Part shown: in pieces, positions 6,898 to 13,945 of the stretch
Layout: every line of letters starts with the position of its first letter
Numbering within the stretch: position 1 is the stretch's first letter
Assembly (NCBI GenBank): GCA_002434335.1
Contig: DJJW01000063.1
Span: 1-14,017, forward strand
DNA from: Lachnoclostridium sp. UBA6558
Lineage (GTDB): Bacteria; Bacillota; Clostridia; Lachnospirales; Lachnospiraceae
DNA: 14,017 nucleotides
Reading direction: 5' to 3'
Made by a program: the position numbers and the translations under genes
Notes under the pieces: generated by a model
What the model saw: only the letters and a program-made list of their open reading frames with translations
Databases searched by the model: none
Told to the model about the DNA's origin: nothing

Positions 6898-7521
6898 ATG
6901 AAGGTCTTGATAATTGACGACGACAAACTTGTCTGCTCCTCCTTAAAAATCATATTATCCTCTGACAGCAATATTACGGTCTGTGGAAACGGATTTAACG
7001 GCGAGGAGGCTATAAAGCTATATCAGGAGACAAATCCAGACATTCTGCTTATGGATATCCGAATGGAACCCATGTCAGGTCTTGAGGCTGGTGAAAAAAT
7101 ACTTGCAGAATACCCAGAAGCTAAAATATTATACCTCACTACCTTTCTTGATGATGATTATATTATCAAAGCATTGAATATAGGAGCCAAAGGCTATATG
7201 CTAAAACAAGATTTTGAAAGTATACTACCTTCACTCCATGCAGTTTACAAAGGTCAAAATGTATATGGAAATGAAATTATAACGAAACTGCCAGAACTAT
7301 TGCAGCAGCCAAACAGTAAGACCAATTATGGAAATTATGGAATCACAGATAAAGAATACGAAATTATCTGCAAAATAGCTGACGGGCTTTCTAATAAAGA
7401 AATTGCAGAATTATTATATTTAAGCGAAGGTACTATCAGAAACTATATCAGTCTGATTCTTGAGAAGCTTTCCTTAAGGGACCGTACCCAGATAGCTATA
7501 TTTTATTATAAGAACAACTAG
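6898..7521 (+). CDS. NarL/LuxR-family response regulator
   Basis: A 207-residue DNA-binding response regulator. The receiver domain (1-120) has the acidic pocket D7-D9, phospho-acceptor Asp53 (LLMDIRM), Thr81/Thr82 and Lys103. The C-terminal LuxR-type helix-turn-helix (about 149-207) reads ITDKEYEIICKIADGLSNKE, then the recognition-helix region LSEGTIRNYIS. Length and layout are normal. A GAGG about ten bases before the ATG serves as ribosome binding site. It is paired with the kinase just upstream, and likely regulates its own operon, the divergent ABC-2 exporter, or both; this is inferred from position. Confidence 0.92.
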   Translation: MKVLIIDDDKLVCSSLKIILSSDSNITVCGNGFNGEEAIKLYQETNPDILLMDIRMEPMSGLEAGEKILAEYPEAKILYLTTFLDDDYIIKALNIGAKGYMLKQDFESILPSLHAVYKGQNVYGNEIITKLPELLQQPNSKTNYGNYGITDKEYEIICKIADGLSNKEIAELLYLSEGTIRNYISLILEKLSLRDRTQIAIFYYKNN

Positions 7522-7698
7522 ATCATTTATGAAAACCTGTTTTTCCGGGCTGACTTTTTCAAATTGTGATTAATTTTACGATTAGCAAGGCGTGATCTTG
7601 AAAGAATAACGGTGACTGCTGTACCCAAAATTCACAAACGCAGAATACCGAATGGTACCCCCTTGAATCCTATGTAATAACTTCAGACCCAACTTATT
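7522..7698. other. Non-coding stretch after the response regulator
   Basis: No gene with a ribosome binding site and no clear intrinsic terminator is visible. The part from about 7580 to 7690 has a more even base composition than the AT-rich surroundings. On the minus strand it holds a 36-codon open stretch without a good start. It may be a remnant or a repeated intergenic element, but this cannot be decided from one copy. Confidence 0.3.
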
Positions 7699-7792
7699 AA
7701 AAAGGTATACCTGGATTCTGTTTTACCCCAAAAAGTCTGATTTTTAATCCTGACTCATGGGGCAATTCATTCAATCCAGATATACCCTTTTT
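7699..7792. repeat. Large nested inverted repeat, possible bidirectional terminator or MITE-like element
   Basis: The outer arms at 7699-7717 and 7773-7792 pair over about 19 bases with one bulge and one mismatch, beginning AAAAAGG and ending CCCTTTTT. Inside, CCCC (7726-7729) pairs with GGGG (7759-7762), AGTC (7734-7737) with GACT (7752-7755) and GATT (7739-7742) with AATC (7746-7749), leaving a TTT loop. Pairing is therefore nested along the whole 94 bases. It lies between convergent transcription units, and the A5/T5 ends give a T-run in both directions, fitting a bidirectional terminator. The length and nested form also resemble a small non-autonomous repeat element. No target-site duplication is evident. 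Confidence 0.6.
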
Positions 7793-7955
7793 GATGTTTA
7801 GATTTAGATAGCGTTCTGCTTCTCTTTATTATATTTTTTGTCCGTTTAATCCAAAAATCTCCTATGTTTCTCTCATCAATCCAATAGCAAATAGTATCTA
7901 TAATATATTTACACATGAATCAGCAGAAGTTAAGGAACTATATTAATCATTAACC
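7793..7955. other. AT-rich non-coding stretch downstream of the Opp operon
   Basis: AT-rich, with no ORF carrying a ribosome binding site on either strand, no further strong hairpin and no recognised RNA gene. It is probably the 3' untranslated end of the Opp operon, terminated at the inverted repeat to its left. Confidence 0.35.
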
Positions 7956-8297
7956 TTAAAAGAAAACCCAGGATATTAATGCAAACAGTCCCAAAATCAA
8001 CAGTGTTACCGGTGCAAAAATCAGAAATGCTGACAATAGCATGGCTGTAAAATCAAATCTTTCCAAATCCATGCCTTTGCTTTTCTCTGTATTTTTTTTA
8101 CTTATTTTGTCCGATACTTCTTCTTCCCAGTTTTCATATTCAGACTCATTTGCAGTATTTTCTATTTTCTCACCGGAATCACTGCCTATAGAAATGTCCG
8201 GGGTATCTGGTGTATCAGAAGAACTATTTCCTATAGCTTTTTCATTCTTCTCCTTCAGCCAGTTCATTGCTCTCTCTGTTTTTTTCTGAAATAACAC
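7956..8297 (-). CDS. Hypothetical tail-anchored small protein, last gene of the Opp operon
   Basis: A 113-residue protein with no family I recognise. Residues 1-21 are basic (QKKTERAMNWLKEKNEK). Residues 24-75 are a low-complexity, Ser/Asp/Glu/Lys-rich and probably unstructured segment. A single TM segment (about 85-111) ends at the C-terminus (ISWVFF), so it is likely a tail-anchored membrane protein with the charged part in the cytoplasm. The GTG start at 8297 has GAGGG about eight bases before it; an in-frame ATG at 8267 is an alternative. It lies 17 bases after oppF on the same strand, so it is probably co-transcribed and may accompany the transporter. Confidence 0.7.
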   Translation of the reverse strand: MLFQKKTERAMNWLKEKNEKAIGNSSSDTPDTPDISIGSDSGEKIENTANESEYENWEEEVSDKISKKNTEKSKGMDLERFDFTAMLLSAFLIFAPVTLLILGLFALISWVFF

Positions 8298-8314
8298 CAG
8301 ATCACCCTCTTTTC

Positions 8315-9865
8315 TTATGAATTTATTATTTTATGATGGCAAGCCACGAAATGACCAGGTCTTACCTCTTCAAAATCAGGAACTACTTTCTTACAGATAT
8401 CTGTTGCGTAACGGCAGCGTGTATGGAACTTACATCCTGTAGGAGGCTTAATAGGACTTGGAATATCACCTTCAAGAATAATTGCCTCTTTCTTGTTTTC
8501 CACATCTGTTGTAGGAATAGCGGATAATAACGCTTCCGTATATGGATGTGTGGGATGTGCAAATAACTCTTCTGTAGAAGCAAGCTCCACAATATTTCCA
8601 AGATACATAACCCCTACACGGTCACTGATATATTTGATAACACTTAAATCATGTGAGATAAAAAGGTAGGTCAGGTTTTCCTGCTCCTTTAAGTCCAATA
8701 ACAGGTTGATGATCTGTGACTGAATGGAAACGTCTAGCGCTGATACAGCCTCATCACAAACAACAAATTTAGGCTTTAGGGCAAGTGAACGTGCTATACC
8801 GATACGCTGACGCTGACCTCCGGAAAACTGATGGGGATAACGGTGGATGAAATAAGGTGCAAGACCGCATTTCTCCATAACTTCCATTACATAGTTCTGG
8901 AGTTTTTCATCATTCCTGTCAAAGTATTTATGCGCAAGAAGACCCTCAGAAATAATCTGTCCTACAGTCATACGGGGATTTAAGGAAGAATAAGGATCTT
9001 GGAAAATGAGCTGTAGATCTTTGCGAAGTTTACGGCTCTCCTCTTCATTTAACTGTGCTAAGTTAATACCTTTATCTCTGTATACTTCATACTTGGCGAA
9101 ATCCGGATTGCTCTCATATTTTTTCATGAGCATATAGATCTCATTTCGGATTTCTTCCAGCTCTCTCTCTTTGATCTTTATAATTTCTTCCTTTTTCTTA
9201 ATCTGAAGTAATACATTCTCTGTACCTGCTGCAATCTGCTCTTGCGTTTTTCCTTTTTCCTTTAATGTGGAACGTAATCCTTCATAAGCTATTCTGGTAT
9301 CGTTTAACTTTTCATTCAGCTTTCGGTATTCAACACCTGCTTTGTATTCTCTTACAAGAACCTCAGAAATAGGAGCCATGTCATCAGCTACAAAGAATCC
9401 GCCTACTAGCTGTACAACGTCAAGAAAACTATCTCTTGCATTTTTCTCTGCTTCTAAAAGCTGTGTTCTCATAGCATATTTCGCATCACCGTCAGGCAGT
9501 GCATCATACTGTTTCTTAACAGCAGCAGCCTTTTCATTCAGTACAAAATACTCTTTCTTCCTGTCAACCAGGCTCTTAAGAATATCCAATACATACTGAG
9601 GGGCTATTTCATCTACATCTCTTCCATAGTACATCGTACGGCCATCGGTCTGGTTATACAGCTGTAAAAGAGTACGGCCAAGGGTAGATTTACCGCAACC
9701 GCTCTCCCCTACCAGACCTAAGGTTTCACCTTCATAAATGTCAACGGTTATGTCATCATTGGCTCTTACATAAAGCTTTTCCTTTTGAACCATGCTCTTT
9801 TTTATAGGAAAGTACTGTTTTAAGTTCTGTACTCTGATTAATACTTTTTTGTCCTTATTTTCCAT
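8315..9865 (-). CDS. oppF: Oligopeptide ABC transporter ATP-binding protein OppF with large coiled-coil insertion
   Basis: A 516-residue ATPase; OppF/DppF proteins are usually about 310-340. Walker A is GESGCGKST (53-61), the Q-loop IFQDPYSSLNPR (287-298, Gln289), the signature FSGGQRQR (347-354), Walker B FVVCDEA (367-373, D371, E372), the H-switch His405. The oligopeptide-family C-terminal domain has four spaced cysteines (C478, C484, C491, C509), a pattern that binds an iron-sulfur cluster in some relatives. Between YYGRDVDEIAP (79-89) and ESRKLRKDLQ (276-285) lie about 190 extra residues, rich in Lys/Glu/Leu and predicted to be helical and partly coiled coil (about 91-145 and 173-250). 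The catalytic sites are intact, so the protein should be active. AAAGGAG nine bases before the ATG supports the start, which overlaps the oppD end by 11 bases. Confidence 0.93.
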   Translation of the reverse strand: MENKDKKVLIRVQNLKQYFPIKKSMVQKEKLYVRANDDITVDIYEGETLGLVGESGCGKSTLGRTLLQLYNQTDGRTMYYGRDVDEIAPQYVLDILKSLVDRKKEYFVLNEKAAAVKKQYDALPDGDAKYAMRTQLLEAEKNARDSFLDVVQLVGGFFVADDMAPISEVLVREYKAGVEYRKLNEKLNDTRIAYEGLRSTLKEKGKTQEQIAAGTENVLLQIKKKEEIIKIKERELEEIRNEIYMLMKKYESNPDFAKYEVYRDKGINLAQLNEEESRKLRKDLQLIFQDPYSSLNPRMTVGQIISEGLLAHKYFDRNDEKLQNYVMEVMEKCGLAPYFIHRYPHQFSGGQRQRIGIARSLALKPKFVVCDEAVSALDVSIQSQIINLLLDLKEQENLTYLFISHDLSVIKYISDRVGVMYLGNIVELASTEELFAHPTHPYTEALLSAIPTTDVENKKEAIILEGDIPSPIKPPTGCKFHTRCRYATDICKKVVPDFEEVRPGHFVACHHKIINS

Positions 9866-10850
9866 TTGCCCTTACTCCTTTCTCCGGATAAAAACAACGA
9901 ACGGGATGCCCTTTTTCCACATCAACCAATGCAGGTTCTTCATTACGGCATTTATCCGTTGCATACTTACATCTGGGGGCAAATTTACAGCCCTTTGGAA
10001 GATCTAAGGGATGAGGTACCGCACCTGGGATAGCTTCCAAGCGGACACCGGTAGGTGTATCCAGTCTGGGAATGGAATACATTAACCCTTCTGTATATGG
10101 ATGTGAATATTTGTTATCCTTTCCAAAAATAACTTTGGCAGGAGCCATCTCTACGACCTGGCCGCAATACATAACAGCAACATCATCCGCCATCTCATTA
10201 ATAACACCAAGGTCATGGGTAATAAAGAGAATGGAAGTTCCGTTTTCTTTCTTTAATGCATTCATAAGTTTTAAGATCTGCGCCTGAATGGTAACATCCA
10301 GAGCAGTTGTAGGCTCATCGGCAATAAGAAGTTTAGGTTTGCAGGCAAGTGCCATTGCTATCATAACACGCTGTCTCATACCACCGGATAGCTGATGAGG
10401 ATACTGTTTTGCTACCGCTTCAGGGTTTGGTATGTTAACCTGTTTCAGCATTTCCACCACTTTTTCAGCAGCCAGTTTCTTATTCATACCCTGATGGATG
10501 ATAAAAGGCTCAGATACCTGTTTTTCCACAGTAAATACCGGATTTAAGGAAGTCATAGGCTCCTGGAAAATAACCGAAATATCATTACCTCTGATTTTCG
10601 CCATATCTTTTACAGATACATCTGCTAAGTCTTTATCATTAAAAATTACTTCACCGCTGTCTATATAACCATTACCATCTAACAGCTTTATTATACTCAT
10701 GGCAGATACGCTCTTACCGCTGCCGCTTTCACCAACGACACCAAGTGTCTTACCAGCTTCAACCTTATAAGAAACGCCGTTAACTGCCTTAATTGTACCT
10801 TTTTTGGTTTTAAAAAATGTGTGTAAATCTCTTAATTCCAGTAATGCCAT
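9855..10850 (-). CDS. oppD: Oligopeptide ABC transporter ATP-binding protein OppD
   Basis: A 331-residue ATPase of normal family length. Walker A is GESGSGKSV (40-48), the Q-loop IFQEPMTSLNP (94-104, Gln96), the signature LSGGMRQR (154-161), Walker B LLIADEP (174-180), the H-switch His212. The C-terminal oligopeptide-family domain has C288, C294, C301 and C319 in the GCxFxxRCxxAxxxC pattern. It forms the ATPase heterodimer with OppF on the cytoplasmic side of the OppB/OppC channel. AGGAGG seven bases before the ATG overlaps the oppC stop region, and its own end overlaps the oppF start, so translation is probably coupled. Unlike OppF it carries no insertion. Confidence 0.95.
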   Translation of the reverse strand: MALLELRDLHTFFKTKKGTIKAVNGVSYKVEAGKTLGVVGESGSGKSVSAMSIIKLLDGNGYIDSGEVIFNDKDLADVSVKDMAKIRGNDISVIFQEPMTSLNPVFTVEKQVSEPFIIHQGMNKKLAAEKVVEMLKQVNIPNPEAVAKQYPHQLSGGMRQRVMIAMALACKPKLLIADEPTTALDVTIQAQILKLMNALKKENGTSILFITHDLGVINEMADDVAVMYCGQVVEMAPAKVIFGKDNKYSHPYTEGLMYSIPRLDTPTGVRLEAIPGAVPHPLDLPKGCKFAPRCKYATDKCRNEEPALVDVEKGHPVRCFYPEKGVRANGK

Positions 10851-10861
10851 TGTAGTTCCTC

Positions 10862-12688
10862 CTAACGTTCCTGAGATTTCGGATCGATTGCATCACGCAG
10901 TCCATCACCGGTTAAGTTAATACAAATTACACAGATACCAAGTATGATGGAAGTAAATACCCATCTCCACCAGAAGCTCTGTATAACAATACTATTATTA
11001 CTACCATAGAGCATATTTCCCCAGGTAGGTTGAGGTGCCGGTACGCCGAATCCTAAATAGGACAATGTTGCCTCTGTTAACATACAAGTAGCAAAATCCA
11101 GGGTTGCAGTAACTATAATTACAGAAACCACGTTGGGTAGTATATGTTTAAATACGATGGATAACTGCTTAACACCTACAGCCTTAGCCGCTGTAACGAA
11201 TTCTTTCTCACGTTCGGAAAGCACCTGGGCACGAACCAGACGTGAAAGGCTTGGCCATTGTAAAAGACCCAAAATAACCATCATCAGATAAATACGCTGC
11301 GTTGAGGTAAGTGAATTACCCAATAAAGCAGAAAGTATCATGGCAAAAGGTAAAAAGGGAAGACCGGAAACGATTTCCACGATACGCTGTAAAACAATAT
11401 CAAGTTTACCACCGAAGAAACCGGAAATTCCACCGATAACAACACCAATAATTGTAGAAATAACAACGGATAATGCTCCGATTGTCATAGACATCTTTCC
11501 ACCATTAATTAATCTGTTTAAGATATCTCTGCCCAATTCATCAGATCCAAGGAAATAACCCTTTAATCCCCAGGTTAACACCTTACCGCTGTCAGTAATT
11601 GCATAATTCTGATAAGAGCCGGTATATACTTTAACGATATTACTCTTGCTAACGGATGCCGGAACGTCTGACTGTTTAAAGTTATTAAAGCCCCAAGCTA
11701 CGACCTTACCACTTTCGGTAACAGCTGTATAGTGGTATCTTCCGCCTTCTATTGACACAAGCTTTTCAGATCCTTCCGGTATTTTTCCCTCTCCTCTTTC
11801 AGAAAGGTTACCCCAGACGAATACTTTACCCTCGCTGTTTACTGCTGCCATTGTAGATGCGGTTGCTGCAATATCTACAACTGTACCCATATTCTCAGGA
11901 AGATTTGTATAGCTGTTTGTCTGTCTTCCAAGGTATACTGCCTGACCGTCCTTGGTAAGTCCTAACAGTGCGTCAGAAGTAGCAGCAATTTTAGTGATCT
12001 GTCCCTGATAGGCATGGCTGTTTTTATAATCATTGTTTGCATCATTTCCAAAGAAATAAGTCTGTCCGTCATCTGTTAAAACCAGGGAGCACTGATAACC
12101 GGCAACAATATCTACCACATTTCCCAGTCCCTGTATTTCTTCAGGCACTTCACACTGCTTCTGTCTGTCACTGCCCCAGGCAAAAACCTGACCTTCTTCA
12201 TTTAATGCCAGTATATGGTCAAAACCTGCAGATACGCGTTTAATCTTTCCCATACCTGTAGGAACATATTTTAAATTAAGGGTATTTGTAATCTTGGTCT
12301 TACCCCACATATATAACTGGCCTTCAGTGGATACTGCCACTGTATAAGTGGGTCCTACGGAAATCTCAGCTACCTTGCCCTGCAAAGATGAAGGGATATC
12401 CATCAGATCTCTTCCCGGAGCAACATTCTGCTGACTGGTTTCTGTATAAGATAAATCAAGCTTTACAAAGAAAGGTCCGATAATAACAATTGCAAATATT
12501 AATAAAAATACGATTAAGCCTGTCATTGAAAGTTTATTGCTCGTAAAGTTCTTAATAATAGTCTTTATAGGACCCTGCATCTGTTCTTCTTCTAATATTG
12601 ATAATTTCTTCTCACCTGTGCCAAAGGCCTTAATGAATAGAAGCTGTAAGAAACTTCTTCTCTTTTTCGGCGTTTTATTATTTTCCAT
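10862..12688 (-). CDS. oppC: Oligopeptide ABC transporter permease OppC with inserted seven-repeat RCC1 propeller
   Basis: A 608-residue permease; OppC/DppC proteins are usually about 280-340. Residues 1-50 are cytoplasmic and TM1 is about 53-73, after which the chain is outside the cell. Seven RCC1-type repeats then start at about 106, 149, 191, 231, 270, 310 and 351, a steady 39-43 residue spacing. Each has the form V..I..G......L...G.v..WG; for example SAGFDHILALNEEGQVFAWG (153-172). Repeat 4 is the least canonical (ends YLG). Seven repeats make a full seven-bladed propeller in this fold. The permease core resumes at FLGSDELGRDILNRL (379-393), with the EAA loop at about 496-519 (EFVTAAKAVGVKQLSIVFKH) and further TM segments to 590. 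AAGGAGG seven bases before the ATG is strong. It lies between oppB and oppD. The propeller's role is unknown. Confidence 0.95.
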   Translation of the reverse strand: MENNKTPKKRRSFLQLLFIKAFGTGEKKLSILEEEQMQGPIKTIIKNFTSNKLSMTGLIVFLLIFAIVIIGPFFVKLDLSYTETSQQNVAPGRDLMDIPSSLQGKVAEISVGPTYTVAVSTEGQLYMWGKTKITNTLNLKYVPTGMGKIKRVSAGFDHILALNEEGQVFAWGSDRQKQCEVPEEIQGLGNVVDIVAGYQCSLVLTDDGQTYFFGNDANNDYKNSHAYQGQITKIAATSDALLGLTKDGQAVYLGRQTNSYTNLPENMGTVVDIAATASTMAAVNSEGKVFVWGNLSERGEGKIPEGSEKLVSIEGGRYHYTAVTESGKVVAWGFNNFKQSDVPASVSKSNIVKVYTGSYQNYAITDSGKVLTWGLKGYFLGSDELGRDILNRLINGGKMSMTIGALSVVISTIIGVVIGGISGFFGGKLDIVLQRIVEIVSGLPFLPFAMILSALLGNSLTSTQRIYLMMVILGLLQWPSLSRLVRAQVLSEREKEFVTAAKAVGVKQLSIVFKHILPNVVSVIIVTATLDFATCMLTEATLSYLGFGVPAPQPTWGNMLYGSNNSIVIQSFWWRWVFTSIILGICVICINLTGDGLRDAIDPKSQER

Positions 12689-12702
12689 ATGTGCGCCTCC
12701 TT

Positions 12703-13689
12703 CTATCGATTAACCCTGACACGGGGATCTACAAAACCATAACTTAAATCTATAATTAAGTTACCAACTAATGCGACAACCATATAAAACATCTGCACCG
12801 CAAGGGCAACATTATAATCCTGATTACGCAAAGCATCCATATAAAACTTACCCATACCGTTAAGATTAAACATTTCCTCAATAACTAATGAACCTGAGAA
12901 GATGCTGATGAACCAACCGATAATTAATGTAATAACCGGCAGTAAGGCATTTCTCCAGGCATGAGAATAGATAACAACCTTCTCTTTAAGACCTTTTGCT
13001 CTCGCTGTTCTGATATAGTCCATACGAAGAGATTCAATCATAGCTGCACGAACATATCTTGTCATACCACCTAATGATCCAATGGTCATTACAATCAAAG
13101 GCAATGTCAGATAATGCATTCTGTCTAAAAAGAACGCCAGACCTGTGCCTTTAAAATTCGGTGTGTTCATACCACTGACAGGGAACCATCCCAGTGTTAC
13201 AGAGAATAAAAAGATACCGACCAGTGTTATAATAAATACAGGCAAACTGTATCCGACTATGGTAAGTACCTGTACTGTATTATCAAAAACAGAATTACGT
13301 TTTACCGCACAAATAATTCCTAAAGGAATTGATATTCCCAGGGCTAGTACTACTGCAAAAATATTGATAAAAATGGTGTTTCCCATAGGAGCTTTCACTA
13401 TTTCAATAACCGGTTTCTTGTATCTTACAGAATTACCGAAGTCACCTTGTACTACCCCTCCTATCCATTTACCGTATTTCACGATTATGGGGTCATCAAG
13501 GCCCATCTGCTCTCTTAACTGCTCGTATCTCATTTGATACTGTTCCGGTTTCAACTTACTCTTCATGGGCTCCAACTCTGCTCTTGCCGGATCTCCGGGT
13601 ATCAGATTATATAAAAAGAACATAACAAGAGACATGATAAAAAATACAAATACCATGTAAAGCACTCTTTTACCAATATACTTTAACAT
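12703..13689 (-). CDS. oppB: Oligopeptide ABC transporter permease OppB
   Basis: A 328-residue permease of normal length with about six TM segments, forming the peptide channel with OppC. TM1 is about 9-29, followed by the family-typical NLIPGDPA; the external loop at 31-105 includes LGWFP-type family motifs further on (166-170). The EAA loop is at about 223-251 (MDYIRTARAKGLKEKVVIYS), which contacts the ATPases, and the C-terminus has the typical DPRVR. AGGAGG eight bases before the ATG is strong. The gene ends 14 bases before oppC. The solute-binding protein gene lies 256 bases upstream, a gap holding two strong hairpins. Confidence 0.95.
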   Translation of the reverse strand: MLKYIGKRVLYMVFVFFIMSLVMFFLYNLIPGDPARAELEPMKSKLKPEQYQMRYEQLREQMGLDDPIIVKYGKWIGGVVQGDFGNSVRYKKPVIEIVKAPMGNTIFINIFAVVLALGISIPLGIICAVKRNSVFDNTVQVLTIVGYSLPVFIITLVGIFLFSVTLGWFPVSGMNTPNFKGTGLAFFLDRMHYLTLPLIVMTIGSLGGMTRYVRAAMIESLRMDYIRTARAKGLKEKVVIYSHAWRNALLPVITLIIGWFISIFSGSLVIEEMFNLNGMGKFYMDALRNQDYNVALAVQMFYMVVALVGNLIIDLSYGFVDPRVRVNR

Positions 13690-13773
13690 CCTTATTTCCT
13701 CCTACTTAATAACTTGTCTAAAAAAGACACGAAAACCGCTTCTATGAATTCTTATTATTTGCCTATCATGACT

Positions 13774-13838
13774 AAATAGGCTTCTTCACTGAGTTTAGAT
13801 AACAGTGCGAGCCCTAAGCCCAGTGAAGAACCCTATTT
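13774..13838 (-). repeat. Long hairpin in the oppA-oppB gap
   Basis: The arms 13774-13798 and 13814-13838 pair over 25 positions; in the minus-strand RNA there are two mismatches and one G-U pair, around a 15-base loop. The outer part reads AAATAGG.TTCTTCACTG with its complement. No U-run follows on the minus strand, so it is not a standard intrinsic terminator. It may be an mRNA stabiliser, processing site or attenuator. Confidence 0.75.
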
Positions 13839-13886
13839 ATAAAGAAAGACTTCCTTGATGAGCCATGCAATCATCTTTTTTCATGA

Positions 13887-13915
13887 GAAATAGGGTATGA
13901 AACATACCCTATTTC
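13887..13915 (-). repeat. Perfect 13-bp hairpin downstream of the binding-protein gene
   Basis: GAAATAGGGTATG and its exact complement flank a three-base loop. On the minus strand it starts 31 bases after the stop codon at 13946. What follows is TCATGAAAAAAG, with no U-run, so termination would be partial at best; protection of the upstream mRNA end is a good alternative. It shares AAATAGGGT with the 13774-13838 hairpin. Confidence 0.8.
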
Positions 13916-13945
13916 ATCAGCAATATAAATTACACTTGAACTTTC

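Larger units (their letters stand above)
13690..13945. other. Structured gap between the binding-protein gene and oppB
   Basis: The 256 bases hold two strong hairpins (13774-13838 and 13887-13915, listed separately), a small TGTCT/AGACA stem (13715-13729) just upstream of the oppB ribosome binding site, and no ORF with a ribosome binding site. No good promoter was recognised on the minus strand. Hairpins in such gaps in other binding-protein operons give more binding protein than permease; that role is inferred here. Confidence 0.5.

Noticed and set aside
7593..7703. 36-codon minus-strand ORF in the large intergenic gap
   Set aside because: No ribosome binding site before its possible TTG start and no recognisable product.
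13145..13537. Plus-strand 130-codon ORF
   Set aside because: Antisense to conserved parts of oppB, with no supporting signal.
13887..13915. Intrinsic terminator after the binding-protein gene
   Set aside because: The stem is perfect but no U-run follows on the coding strand, so I list it as a hairpin only.
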